Source of the DNA: Pluralibacter gergoviae ATCC 33028 = NBRC 105706
GTDB taxonomy: Bacteria; Pseudomonadota; Gammaproteobacteria; Enterobacterales; Enterobacteriaceae
Direction: 5' to 3'
DNA: 42,055 nucleotides
NCBI RefSeq assembly: GCF_001598855.1
Contig: NZ_BCZS01000034.1
Location: forward strand, 1 to 42,055
Part shown: positions 16,716 through 25,018 of the stretch, piece after piece
Numbering within the stretch: the first letter of the stretch is position 1
How the letters are laid out: every line of letters starts with the position of its first letter
Notes under the pieces: model-generated
The model's database searches: none
What the model was told of the DNA's origin: nothing
What the model saw: only the letters and a program-made list of their open reading frames with translations
Program-made: the position numbers and the translations under genes

Positions 16716-17443
16716 GCCAGCCTCCAGGGCCGCAGCGGATTGAACGCCGCTTCCGGCAACGGTTCTCCGCGCAGGCCGGTGAGCGCCTCCAGCGCGGCGC
16801 AGGCTTCGCGGAAATTGCTGACGGCGGTGTGGGGAAGGTTGTCGCGCCGGCACTCGGCCAGCAGGCTGCCGCGGGCGAAAACGTGGCTGGCCTCATGGGC
16901 CAGGCAGAAGTCGGAGCGTCCGTCGCCGACCAGCAGGGACAAGCCCGGGGCGCGCTGGCGCATCACCGCGCACTTGCAGACGCCGCTGCCGCCTTTACAG
17001 GCCGCGGAGGCCCACGGCGAGCGCAGCTGCCAGCGCCGTTCGCCAACCTGTTCCAGCAGGTTGGCGATAACCGGTACGCCGCCAATGCCGGCGCGCGCCA
17101 GCAGCCAGTAGATGGCAGAGTCCAGACCGTCGCTGACGATATGCAGAGGAAAGCCGCAGCGCGCGGCCAGCTGCGTGAAGCGCAGAAAGTCGGCATCAAC
17201 GCGCACGGTGCTCAGCAGCGCCTCCAGTTCGCTGCGGGACATATCCAGCAACGCGACCTGACCGGCCATGCAGGCCGCGGAGCCTATCTCGCCATTCAGC
17301 CAGCGCGTCTCAAGATCCTCCCAGCCGGGGCGGCCAAAGTTCTCCAGCAGTCTGTCGGTCACATCGCAATCGCTGATGGTGCCGTCAAAATCACAAAAAA
17401 TCGTCCAGGGGGCTTGCCAGTGGTGGGGCGGTAGTCTGGTCAT
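16712..17443 (-). CDS. HAD-family phosphatase (MtnX/SerB-like, type IB)
   Basis: 243 residues. HAD motif I is FCDFDGTISDCD (Asp18, Asp20), motif II is HIVSDGLD, and the metal-binding motif is LLVGDGRSD. The spacing and helical cap between motifs I and II fit the MtnX/phosphoserine-phosphatase group. Several cysteines lie in the cap (KGGSGVCKCAV). It should remove phosphate from a small organic phosphate in the cytoplasm. Methionine-salvage partners are absent, so an MtnX role is unlikely. It is the first gene of the minus-strand five-gene operon, and its stop overlaps the esterase start. Confidence 0.8.
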   Translation of the reverse strand: MTRLPPHHWQAPWTIFCDFDGTISDCDVTDRLLENFGRPGWEDLETRWLNGEIGSAACMAGQVALLDMSRSELEALLSTVRVDADFLRFTQLAARCGFPLHIVSDGLDSAIYWLLARAGIGGVPVIANLLEQVGERRWQLRSPWASAACKGGSGVCKCAVMRQRAPGLSLLVGDGRSDFCLAHEASHVFARGSLLAECRRDNLPHTAVSNFREACAALEALTGLRGEPLPEAAFNPLRPWRLA

Positions 17444-17826
17444 GGTATCTGCTTACGGCCTCGGCCGTGATTAGAGTCGTGGAGAGTAAGCATCTTATCA
17501 CGGTGAGGAGCCGGAGAATAAGGATGCATCAGTACCCGGCCAGTATAGAGCGCGGGTGATAAATAGATTCTCAACGATCAAAGTGATTACCGGCCCGGTT
17601 AGCCGTCCGGGAGCGGATAAGATAAATGAAACAAAGTGTAAAATGCGCGCATATGATGACTCAGCGATGTGCCGAAAACGTTATTATATTCAGGGAGTAG
17701 ACACCTCTTATCTAATTAACAATCATTCAGTACCCGTATTTAATCGCCTGGCTGCAGAATATATAACCCGGAAGAGTTATTTTCCGATGCGGGCACGCGT
17801 TGGGTCCGAAAAGGACAAGGAGCGTT
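17444..17826. promoter_or_regulatory. Divergent promoter region, HAD operon / MarT-like regulator
   Basis: 383 bp with no supported gene. It should hold the minus-strand promoter of the HAD-esterase-SMR-DegT operon and the plus-strand promoter of the MarT-like gene. The half next to the regulator is AT-rich (about 17640-17760). A frame at 17556-17864 has no recognisable domain and was not called. Confidence 0.45.
17455..17468. promoter_or_regulatory. 14-bp perfect palindrome upstream of the HAD gene
   Basis: ACGGCC-TC-GGCCGT lies 11 bases upstream of the HAD start codon. A perfect inverted repeat at this position could be an operator overlapping the leader of the minus-strand operon. It is short and GC-rich, so chance is possible. 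Confidence 0.25.
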
Positions 17827-18600
17827 ATGGTTTACACTATTGGCGGACTGGTTCAGTTCCGTAGCGAAGATGGCGCGGTATGGGTCAGTGAAGATATTGG
17901 CGTCACGCTGACGGTGACCACCAGTCGTCTGCTGGAATATCTTCTCCTGCACCGCGGCAGAGTCATTTTTCGCGATGAAATTCTGCAGAATGTCTGGGAC
18001 GCACACGGCCTCAAGACTTCCGGAAATAGCCTTAATAAATATATCTCTGACTTAAGGAGCGCTTTTCGCAATCTCGGCTTTCAGCAGGAGCTTATTGTTA
18101 CGGTTCCGAAAGTGGGATTTATGATTGCCGAAGGCGTTCATATTGAAGCCGAGGAGCGTGAGGAGAAGAAACGCGCCGTTAACCTGCCAGCGACGGCGCA
18201 GGAGAGCGAACCGCATCGCGAGCGTTTACGCCGGGTAAGCGTACTGCTGCTGGGGGGGCTCGCCCTGCTGTTTCTGGCCACGCATCTGGATTTTCTGGCC
18301 TGCAGCGATCGCAGCGAGGAGCGGCCGATGGGGAGCATCGATCGCTGTCAGGTCAGATCCCTGTCGCCCGTCAGCGAGGGTCAGAAACGCGACGGAATCA
18401 ATATTGTCGCCGATGTGATCAAGCGTAACCGGATGTTTTGCTCCGGTGAGCAAGTCTACTATTTTAGCGCCTCGGAAAGTGTGCTGGCGGGGAAGAAAGG
18501 GCGGCTTTACCTCTCCCGCTGTTCTTTTAGCGATGCGGCGAAAAAAACAATTATGTCTTGCCTCAATTACTACAAATCTGATTATGAATATATCAAATAA
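17827..18600 (+). CDS. marT: MarT/CadC-like membrane-bound winged-helix regulator
   Basis: 257 residues from ATG 17827, preceded by AAGGAG. The N-terminal about 105 residues form an OmpR/PhoB-type winged helix, with RLLEYLLLHRGRVIFRDEIL and NSLNKYISDLRSAFRNLG as recognition elements and VPKVGFMI as the wing end. A single membrane segment (about 137-156) follows, then a short periplasmic domain with several cysteines. This is the CadC/ToxR/MarT plan: cytoplasmic DNA binding and periplasmic sensing. The next gene overlaps its 3' end and is FidL-like, exactly the marT-fidL pairing of Salmonella SPI-3, where MarT activates a surface adhesin. Here it precedes a fimbrial operon, its likely target. 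The symbol is by analogy, not proven orthology. Confidence 0.72.
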   Translation: MVYTIGGLVQFRSEDGAVWVSEDIGVTLTVTTSRLLEYLLLHRGRVIFRDEILQNVWDAHGLKTSGNSLNKYISDLRSAFRNLGFQQELIVTVPKVGFMIAEGVHIEAEEREEKKRAVNLPATAQESEPHRERLRRVSVLLLGGLALLFLATHLDFLACSDRSEERPMGSIDRCQVRSLSPVSEGQKRDGINIVADVIKRNRMFCSGEQVYYFSASESVLAGKKGRLYLSRCSFSDAAKKTIMSCLNYYKSDYEYIK

Positions 18601-19069
18601 GTATTTTTATACTTTTGTCCTGAGCTTTACTGCTGCGGCATTTTTCATCCTTATCCTTGAGTTTATTCTATGCAGCAGCCGTGACCTTGTACAGGTGGAC
18701 TGCTCGTCCAATCTGATTGTCGATTCTGACGTATCTGATTTCCACGGCGAGCTGAGCACTTTTATGTTTATCGAGAAAAACACCCGCGGCTATATGGATG
18801 TTTCCGGGATAGTCAGGTATCACAATCATGAATACAACGTGGAGCGCTCTTATCGCTTTAACTACAGCAAGAATGAGGATGATATCTATCACCTGACCAA
18901 CATTACGATCTCGAAACGAGGAATCGATAATGTTAATAACGAGGTGATGTCCAAGCTGTTTTTAAGCCCCGATATTCAGCACGGGCGCTACATTCAGATC
19001 AAGAAACAGGAAAACGCGTTCCTCATCAGCTCACTCTACTCTCCCTTCTTTCTCTGCATTCCTAAATAA
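18584..19069 (+). CDS. fidL: FidL-like membrane protein
   Basis: 161 residues from ATG 18584, overlapping the end of the MarT-like gene by 17 bp. One N-terminal membrane anchor (about residues 8-30) is followed by a periplasmic domain rich in Asp, Asn and aromatic residues. It has no enzymatic motif. Size, single-anchor topology and position match FidL, the small inner-membrane partner found after marT. It may modulate the periplasmic part of the regulator. The longer frame beginning at 18446 runs inside the regulator gene and was rejected as the start. Confidence 0.65.
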   Translation: MNISNKYFYTFVLSFTAAAFFILILEFILCSSRDLVQVDCSSNLIVDSDVSDFHGELSTFMFIEKNTRGYMDVSGIVRYHNHEYNVERSYRFNYSKNEDDIYHLTNITISKRGIDNVNNEVMSKLFLSPDIQHGRYIQIKKQENAFLISSLYSPFFLCIPK

Positions 19070-19406
19070 AACGCGGCGTCAGCGTGGCGCAGATAACACT
19101 TTTGAGGTGGGGTCAGCGCCCGGACGCGCAACGCGTTTGCCGGCGCTACTCCCTGTCTTTTGAAGGGTTAACGCTCATTCCTGGTTGTATAACCTGTAAT
19201 TTTCTTATAATTAAGAATTATATTCGAAATAAATAGATATTATTGATATTTATTGCCGTTTAGTTGCCGCGGCGTAGCATATGGGGTGTCAGAAGCAGTG
19301 CGGTAAATATTCCCCATCGCTCTACTGCGCCAGCACCAGAGGAAAACAGGCGCGCTGAGGATTAATTGCCGCCGGGGCTTCATCCCTGTTTAAGAGAGTT
19401 TGTCTG
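19070..19406 (+). promoter_or_regulatory. AT-rich leader before the LuxR-type gene
   Basis: 337 bp without a supported gene. The central part (about 19195-19260) is strongly AT-rich and runs up to the start of the fimbrial regulator, suiting a promoter silenced by H-NS and activated by the MarT-like protein. No fimS-like pair of inverted repeats was found here or before fimA. Confidence 0.4.
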
Positions 19407-19904
19407 ATGATGAAAAACGTGACTACGATTATCACCGATGACCGCTATTTCAGGCTCGGCCTGACGGAGTTGTTAGGCCAACAGGTCGCTACAGAGGCCG
19501 TCGTCATTATCGATCTCGATTGTTATGATGAGAATGAATATAACCGCGAAAGTTTTCAGGGAAAGCAGCTGGTCGCATTTGCTTCTGATGATCTCGCCTA
19601 TTATAAGTCGGAAATATTTGACAATATCGTTGTGTTTAATAAAAAAAGTGATCTTACCGCAATACGTGATTTCTTTAGGGTAAAAGGAGGTGCTGAACGC
19701 TATCGCACCAGATTTACATTAAGTGAGCGTGAGAAGCAGGTGTTAAGGATGATGCGGCGCGGCCAGGGAAATAAAGAAATTGCTGAGTCAATGTGTTTGT
19801 CACCTAAAACAACCTACTCTTATCGCAATAGCCTGATGAAAAAGCTGGGGTGCGTAAACAGAATAAAGTTACAGGAACTCTGCATTAAAAACAGGCTTTC
19901 ATAA
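19407..19904 (+). CDS. LuxR-family regulator of the fimbrial locus
   Basis: 165 residues; tandem ATG codons at 19407 and 19410. The C-terminal helix-turn-helix (about residues 100-160) has FTLSEREKQVLRMMRRGQ and NKEIAESMCLSPKTTYSY, the LuxR/FixJ signature. The N-terminal about 95 residues resemble a degenerate receiver domain with an acidic start (IITDDRYF) but no clear phospho-acceptor site in the usual context. It lies 38 bp upstream of fimA in the same direction, so it may be co-transcribed with the fimbriae or activate them directly, like other small LuxR-type regulators of fimbrial clusters. Confidence 0.78.
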   Translation: MMKNVTTIITDDRYFRLGLTELLGQQVATEAVVIIDLDCYDENEYNRESFQGKQLVAFASDDLAYYKSEIFDNIVVFNKKSDLTAIRDFFRVKGGAERYRTRFTLSEREKQVLRMMRRGQGNKEIAESMCLSPKTTYSYRNSLMKKLGCVNRIKLQELCIKNRLS

Positions 19905-19942
19905 TGGAAGTGAGTATATCAGTATAAAACAGGAGCACTATC

Positions 19943-20485
19943 GTGAATAAATTATCCCTGGTTTTTGCCACCGCCTTATCGGTGGCCTGCGGCACGGCGC
20001 TGGCCGATCCTGTGTCGGTAAACGGCGGGAAGGTTCACTTCAGAGGCGAGGTCGTCAACACCGGCTGTGCGGTGGATGCCGGCTCCGTGGATCAGACGGT
20101 TCAGCTTGGCCAGGTGCGGTCCGCAAAGCTCGCTGAGGCGGGAGCAACCAGCACTGCCGTAGGCTTTAATATTCAGCTCGACGACTGCGATACCACCTTA
20201 GTGAGCAAAGCGTCCATCGCCTTCAGCGGCGCCGCCGTTGACAGCACCAATACAACGGTGCTGGCGCTACAGAGTTCAGCTGCGGGCGGGGCAACTAACG
20301 TCGGTGTTCAGATCCTCGACAGAACCGGTACGGCGCTGAAGCTGGATGGCGAGAGCTATAGCGCGGCGACCACGTTAAATAACGGCCCCACCGTTTTGCC
20401 ATTCCAGGCCCGCTACTACGCCACCGGCGTTGCGACGGCGGGAACGGCGAATGCGGATGCCACGTTTAAAGTTCAGTACGAATAG
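19943..20485 (+). CDS. fimA: Type 1 major fimbrial subunit FimA
   Basis: 180 residues starting at GTG 19943, preceded by ACAGGAG. It has a signal peptide ending near ALA-D and a pilin domain with the conserved disulfide pair (TGCAVDAGS and LDDCDT). Long blocks match E. coli FimA as recalled, including [23 protein letters not shown] and the C-terminal [10 protein letters not shown] beta-zipper with penultimate Tyr. It is exported to the periplasm, bound by the FimC chaperone and polymerised into the rod. No fimI follows. Confidence 0.92.
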   Translation: MNKLSLVFATALSVACGTALADPVSVNGGKVHFRGEVVNTGCAVDAGSVDQTVQLGQVRSAKLAEAGATSTAVGFNIQLDDCDTTLVSKASIAFSGAAVDSTNTTVLALQSSAAGGATNVGVQILDRTGTALKLDGESYSAATTLNNGPTVLPFQARYYATGVATAGTANADATFKVQYE

Positions 20486-20514
20486 GACGTCAATGCGCAA
20501 GGACGCAACCCGGG

Positions 20515-20529
20515 CCAGGACGGCCCACG
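20515..20529 (+). terminator. Intercistronic hairpin between fimA and fimC
   Basis: A 5-bp GC-only stem GGGCC-AGGAC-GGCCC in the 86-bp fimA-fimC gap. It has no T-tract. It could trim or stabilise the abundant fimA message relative to the distal genes. Confidence 0.25.
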
Positions 20530-20571
20530 GACGTTAACGGATATGATTTAACGACAGGGCTGTAAGGTAAG

Positions 20572-21273
20572 GTGAAAAAGATAAAACGGGCCATGCGAGT
20601 CATGCCATCCTGGCTGCTGATAGCGGGCATAACGCTTTTTTCAGCCGCAGCACAGGCCGGCGTAGCGCTGGGCGCAACGCGGGTTATTTTTCCAGCGGAT
20701 CAGAAGCAGGTGCCGCTTGCGGTTATCAGCAATAAAGACAATGGTACCTGGCTTATTCAGTCATGGGTTGAAAATAGCGCCGGCAAAAAAGATCCGCGCT
20801 TTATTGTCACGCCGCCGCTGTTTGCCATGGCGGGAAAAAAAGAGAATACCCTGCGGATCGTCAATGCGACGGACAACCGGCTGCCGCAGGATCGCGAAAG
20901 TCTGTTCTGGCTGAACGTCAAAGCCATTCCGGCAATGGATAAGGGAAAACTGAACAGCAATACGCTTCAGCTGGCGATCATCAGCCGCATAAAGCTCCTC
21001 TATCGCCCGGAAAAGCTGACGCCGGCGCCGGAGCAGGCCGCGCAAAAATTAGCCTTTCGTCGCCGCGGTTCGCGCCTGATGCTCATTAACCCTACGCCCT
21101 ATTATCTGACCGTTACCGAATTAAAAGCCGGGAGCCGCGCGCTGGATCATGCGCTGGTGCCCCCCCTGGGGGAGACGTCGGTCAGCCTGCCGGCTGATGC
21201 CGGTAACACGATTACCTGGCAGACGATCAATGATTATGGCGCTCTGACGCCGCCGCTACATCATTCACTGTAA
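20572..21273 (+). CDS. fimC: Periplasmic fimbrial chaperone FimC
   Basis: 233 residues from GTG 20572; ATG codons at 20593 and 20602 are alternatives and would give a more usual signal peptide. After the cleavage site (AQA-GVALGATRVIFPADQKQ) it follows FimC closely: LIQSWVENSAGKKDPRFIVTPP-like sequence, LRIVNATDNRLPQDRESLFW and RIKLLYRP, supplying the Arg and Lys that anchor subunit C-termini. The final NDYGALTPPLHHSL also matches. It caps pilin subunits by donor-strand complementation and delivers them to the FimD usher. Confidence 0.92.
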   Translation: MKKIKRAMRVMPSWLLIAGITLFSAAAQAGVALGATRVIFPADQKQVPLAVISNKDNGTWLIQSWVENSAGKKDPRFIVTPPLFAMAGKKENTLRIVNATDNRLPQDRESLFWLNVKAIPAMDKGKLNSNTLQLAIISRIKLLYRPEKLTPAPEQAAQKLAFRRRGSRLMLINPTPYYLTVTELKAGSRALDHALVPPLGETSVSLPADAGNTITWQTINDYGALTPPLHHSL

Positions 21274-21353
21274 CCATTGCCGGGATCGGCCCGCAATATC
21301 GCTGAATATAACAATAAGAACTTATCGCCGGGTGATTTCACGCCGGAGGGACT

Positions 21354-23942
21354 ATGTCATATTGGAAATATGGACTGTCGCATATTTATTTTCGCGCGAT
21401 TAACCTGTTGATCAGGGCGCCGCTGGCATTCTGCGTTGCCGTTCAGCCGACCTTCGTCGAGGCGGCGCTGTGGTTTAATCCGCGCTTTCTGGCAGACGAT
21501 CCGGCGGCCGTGGCCGACCTCTCGCGATTTGAAAAAGGGCAGGAGCTGCCGCCGGGGATCTACCGGGTCGATATTTATCTCAACGATCAATTTATCGCCA
21601 CCCGCGACGTGACTTTTCACGAAGGGAAAAACCCGCAGGGGTTACTGCCCTGCCTGACGCTAAATCAGCTCGCCGCGATGGGGGTGGATACCCCCGCCGC
21701 AGCCCCGCAGGCCGACCGCTGCCGGGATCTTACCGACATTATCCGCGAGGCGACCAGCCGCCTTGACGTAGGCGAACAGCGTCTTTACCTCACTGTGCCG
21801 CAGGCATCCATGGGCAACCGCGCGCGCGGCTATATTCCCCCTTCGCAGTGGGATCAGGGCATTACGGCAGGCCTGCTGAACTATAACTTTAGCGGTGGCA
21901 GCATGCGCAGCGGGGGCAGCAGCAGCAGTACGGCCTACCTGAATGTGCAGAGCGGTTTTAACGCCGGCGCCTGGCGGCTGCGGGATAACACGACATGGCG
22001 CTACATGCGCGCCGATGGTGCCGCCAGCCGGAGCCGCTGGCAGCATATTAACAGCTGGCTGGAGCGCGATATTGCGCCGCTGCGCTCCCGGCTGACCGTC
22101 GGGGACAGCTACACCAGCGGCGATATCTTTGACGGTATCAACTTTCGCGGCGTACAGCTGGCCACCGACGATAATATGCTGCCGGACAGTCAGAAGGGAT
22201 TTGCGCCGGAAGTTCGCGGTATTGCGCGCGGCACGGCGCAGGTCACTATCAAACAAAATGGCTATGAAATTTACCAGAGCACGGTGCCGCCGGGCCCGTT
22301 TGTGATTAACGATCTGTATGCCGCCGGCAACGGCGGCGATCTGCAGGTGGCTATCAAAGAGGCCGACGGCACAGCGCAGACCTTCACCGTGCCCTGGTCC
22401 TCGGTCCCGCTCCTGCAGCGCGAGGGGCACACCCGCTACGCGCTGACTGCCGGAGAATACCGCAGCGGCGGCGGCCGGCAGAAGCAGCCGACGCTGCTGC
22501 AGGCGACCTTTCTGCACGGGCTGCCCTCCGGCTGGACGCTGTACGGCGGCAGCCAGTTCGCCTCCCGCTATCGCGCCTTTAATTTGGGGGCGGGTAAAAA
22601 TATGGGTGAGGCGGGAGCGGTCTCGCTGGATATTACCCAGGCGCAGGCCCGGCTGGCGGACGGCAGCCGGCACCAGGGGCAGTCCGTGCGGCTTCTCTAC
22701 AGCAAATCGCTGAATGCCACCGGCACCAACGTCCAGCTTATGGGCTACCGCTATTCCACGCGCGGCTACTATACGCTGGCCGACACGGCGTGGCGGCAGA
22801 TGTCCGGCTATCGGAGCGAGGAGGATGAACAGGGGCTGCCGGGCGAGCGCCGGATCGCCGATGAATATAATCTTCGCTTCAGCAGGCGCGGCAGGCTCCA
22901 GGTGAACATCAACCAGCAGCTGGGGTCAGCCTCGACCCTTTACCTGAGCGGCAGCCATCAGACTTACTGGTCAACCGGCAGGGCAGATGAGCAGCTCCAG
23001 ATCGGTTTTAACAGCGTGGTGGAGGATATCAGCTGGACCCTCAGCTACAGCCTGACGAAAACGGCCTGGCAGCGCGGGCGCGATAGCCTGCTGGCCTTCA
23101 ATCTCAATATCCCCTTCAGCCACTGGCTGAACTCCAGCAGCCATCCGGCCTGGCGGCGGGCCAGCGCCAGCTACAGTATGTCGCGCGATCTGCACGGGCG
23201 GGTGACCCAGCTGGCCGGGCTGTACGGCACGCTGCTTGAGGAGAGAAACCTCAGCTACAGCATGCAGACCGGCTACGCTCGGGGCGGCGCCGGCAGCCGC
23301 AGCGAAACCGGCTACGCATCGCTGAATTACCGCGGCAGCAGCGGCAATGCCAACGTTGGCTACAGCCGCGGCGACGGGGCGAAACAGCTCTACTACGGTA
23401 TCAGCGGCGGTATTCTCGCTCACGCCAATGGCGTCACTCTCAGCCAGCCGCTCAACGACACCGTGGTACTGGTAAAGGCCCCCGGCGCGGGCGACGTTAA
23501 AGTCGAAAACCAGACGGGGGTGCGCACCGACGGGCGCGGATATGCCGTGCTGCCCTACGCCATGGAGTACCGGGAGAACCGCGTCGCTCTCGATACCACC
23601 ACGCTCGCGGACAACGTCGATCTTGACGATACGGTGGTTAACGTCGTGCCGACTTATGGCGCCGTTGTGCGCGCCGATTTTAATGCCAGGGTGGGCGTCA
23701 AAATGGTGCTGAAGCTGCTGCACAACGGCAGGCCGGTGCCGTTCGGCGCCCAGGTCACCGCCGGCAGCGTCCACAGCATCGTGGCGGACGACGGTGAAGT
23801 CTATCTGAGCGGCATGGCGCCGGCGGATAAGGTTGAGGTGCGGTGGGGGAGCGGCCCGGGCGGACGCTGTGAGGCCCGCTATGCGCTGGCCGGATCGCGC
23901 TCCCGCACGGCGCTGGCCCGCACCACGGCGATATGCCGCTGA
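21354..23942 (+). CDS. fimD: Outer-membrane fimbrial usher FimD
   Basis: 862 residues, close to E. coli FimD (878). Order: signal peptide, N-terminal chaperone-binding domain (LWFNPRFLADDPAAVADLSR), 24-strand beta-barrel with plug (FAPEVRGIARGTAQVTIKQN and YEIYQSTVPPGPFVINDLY), then two C-terminal domains (TVVLVKAPGAGDVKVENQTG; VYLSGMAPADKVEVRWG) ending with a Cys-containing CR terminus. It recruits chaperone-subunit complexes and secretes the assembling pilus. Its last 11 bases include a possible fimF ATG at 23933, but better starts lie just after the stop. Confidence 0.94.
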   Translation: MSYWKYGLSHIYFRAINLLIRAPLAFCVAVQPTFVEAALWFNPRFLADDPAAVADLSRFEKGQELPPGIYRVDIYLNDQFIATRDVTFHEGKNPQGLLPCLTLNQLAAMGVDTPAAAPQADRCRDLTDIIREATSRLDVGEQRLYLTVPQASMGNRARGYIPPSQWDQGITAGLLNYNFSGGSMRSGGSSSSTAYLNVQSGFNAGAWRLRDNTTWRYMRADGAASRSRWQHINSWLERDIAPLRSRLTVGDSYTSGDIFDGINFRGVQLATDDNMLPDSQKGFAPEVRGIARGTAQVTIKQNGYEIYQSTVPPGPFVINDLYAAGNGGDLQVAIKEADGTAQTFTVPWSSVPLLQREGHTRYALTAGEYRSGGGRQKQPTLLQATFLHGLPSGWTLYGGSQFASRYRAFNLGAGKNMGEAGAVSLDITQAQARLADGSRHQGQSVRLLYSKSLNATGTNVQLMGYRYSTRGYYTLADTAWRQMSGYRSEEDEQGLPGERRIADEYNLRFSRRGRLQVNINQQLGSASTLYLSGSHQTYWSTGRADEQLQIGFNSVVEDISWTLSYSLTKTAWQRGRDSLLAFNLNIPFSHWLNSSSHPAWRRASASYSMSRDLHGRVTQLAGLYGTLLEERNLSYSMQTGYARGGAGSRSETGYASLNYRGSSGNANVGYSRGDGAKQLYYGISGGILAHANGVTLSQPLNDTVVLVKAPGAGDVKVENQTGVRTDGRGYAVLPYAMEYRENRVALDTTTLADNVDLDDTVVNVVPTYGAVVRADFNARVGVKMVLKLLHNGRPVPFGAQVTAGSVHSIVADDGEVYLSGMAPADKVEVRWGSGPGGRCEARYALAGSRSRTALARTTAICR

Positions 23943-23953
23943 GGAAAATGATA

Positions 23954-24487
23954 ATGATAGCCAGAGCCGTACCCCTCATCACCGCCTCGCTGCTGGCGCT
24001 CTGCGCCGGCGCGCGCGCTGACGGCGGCAGCACGATTGAGATTAGCGGCTACGTGCGGGACAACGCCTGCGAGGTGGCCGGGGATTCAAAGGATTTTGAG
24101 GTTGATTTGCTGAAAAACTCCGCCCGCCAGCTTCGTACGGTGGGCGCCGCCACGCCGCAGGTTCTCTTCCGGATCTTCCTCTCCCGCTGCGGTGGTTCAG
24201 CCACCGCCGTGAGGGTGGGGTATAGCGGCCCCGCAGACGATGAAAACAGCGCCCTGCTCAGGCTCGATCCCGGCGGCTCTGCGGCGTCAGGCGCCGGGAT
24301 CCAGATTCTGGATCACCAGCAGGTGCCGCTGCCCATTAACGCACCGCCCGCTTCCCTGCGCTGGATAACGCTCCATCCGGGCGAGAGCAATACGCTTAAT
24401 TTTTACGCAAGGCTGATGGCGACCCGCGTCCCGGTGACCGCCGGGCAGGTGCGCGCTACCGCGACATTTACCGTGGAATTTCAGTAA
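23954..24487 (+). CDS. fimF: Minor tip subunit FimF
   Basis: 177 residues from ATG 23954, chosen because TGAGGA sits eight bases ahead; ATGs at 23948 and 23933 are in frame. A signal peptide is followed by a pilin domain whose blocks match FimF: STIEISGYVRDNACEVAGDS, NTLNFYARLMATRVPVTAGQ and the C-terminal ATATFTVEFQ. Cysteines in DNACEV and LSRCGG form the pilin disulfide. It joins the rod to the FimG-FimH tip. Confidence 0.9.
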   Translation: MIARAVPLITASLLALCAGARADGGSTIEISGYVRDNACEVAGDSKDFEVDLLKNSARQLRTVGAATPQVLFRIFLSRCGGSATAVRVGYSGPADDENSALLRLDPGGSAASGAGIQILDHQQVPLPINAPPASLRWITLHPGESNTLNFYARLMATRVPVTAGQVRATATFTVEFQ

Positions 24488-24499
24488 CCGGAGTTGATG

Positions 24500-25003
24500 A
24501 TGAGAGAAAAGGCCAGCCGCTACTTCGCGGTCTGCATCCTGGCCGCGACGGCGCTGGGCGCTGCGGCAGCGGACGTGACCATTACCGTTAACGGCAGGGT
24601 GGTGGCCAGACCCTGCACGGTGTCCACCGACAGGGCGACGGTCGCCCTGGGCGATCTCTATACCTACGACCTGCAGAGCGCCGGGGCATCGTCACCGTGG
24701 CACAGCGTTGAGCTCCGTTTAAGCAACTGTCCGACGGGCACCTCCAGGGTAACGGCGCTGTTCAGCGGCCCGGAGGACGGCACCGGCTATTACAAGAACC
24801 AGGGCAGCGCGGGCAATATTCAGCTGGAACTGCAGGACGACCGCGGAGTCCGGCTAAATAACGGGGCAAAAAAAACGGTGGCGGTCGATGACGGCGCCCA
24901 GTCCGCCCGCTTTCCGCTTCAGGTCAGGGCGCTGTCGGTTAACGGCGGCGCGACTCAGGGCTCTGTTCAGGCGCTTATCAGCGTCACCTACACCTATTTG
25001 TAA
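24500..25003 (+). CDS. fimG: Minor tip subunit FimG
   Basis: 167 residues from ATG 24500, with GGAG six bases before; a TTG at 24494 and an ATG at 24497 are also in frame. The mature part (after AAA) begins DVTITVNGRVVARPCTVST and continues with blocks nearly the same as E. coli FimG, such as DGTGYYKNQGSAGNIQLELQ and FPLQVRALSVNGGATQGSVQ. Its N-terminal strand would complement FimF-like neighbours while its own groove accepts FimH. It is more conserved than the adhesin lectin domain next door. Confidence 0.92.
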   Translation: MREKASRYFAVCILAATALGAAAADVTITVNGRVVARPCTVSTDRATVALGDLYTYDLQSAGASSPWHSVELRLSNCPTGTSRVTALFSGPEDGTGYYKNQGSAGNIQLELQDDRGVRLNNGAKKTVAVDDGAQSARFPLQVRALSVNGGATQGSVQALISVTYTYL

Positions 25004-25018
25004 TCCCGGCGGCAAACC

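Noticed and set aside
17556-17864. 102-codon frame upstream of the MarT-like gene
   Set aside because: It overlaps the well-supported regulator start in another frame and shows no domain.
19070-19942. Possible fimS-type invertible promoter
   Set aside because: No pair of short inverted repeats resembling the fimS ends and no recombinase gene were found.
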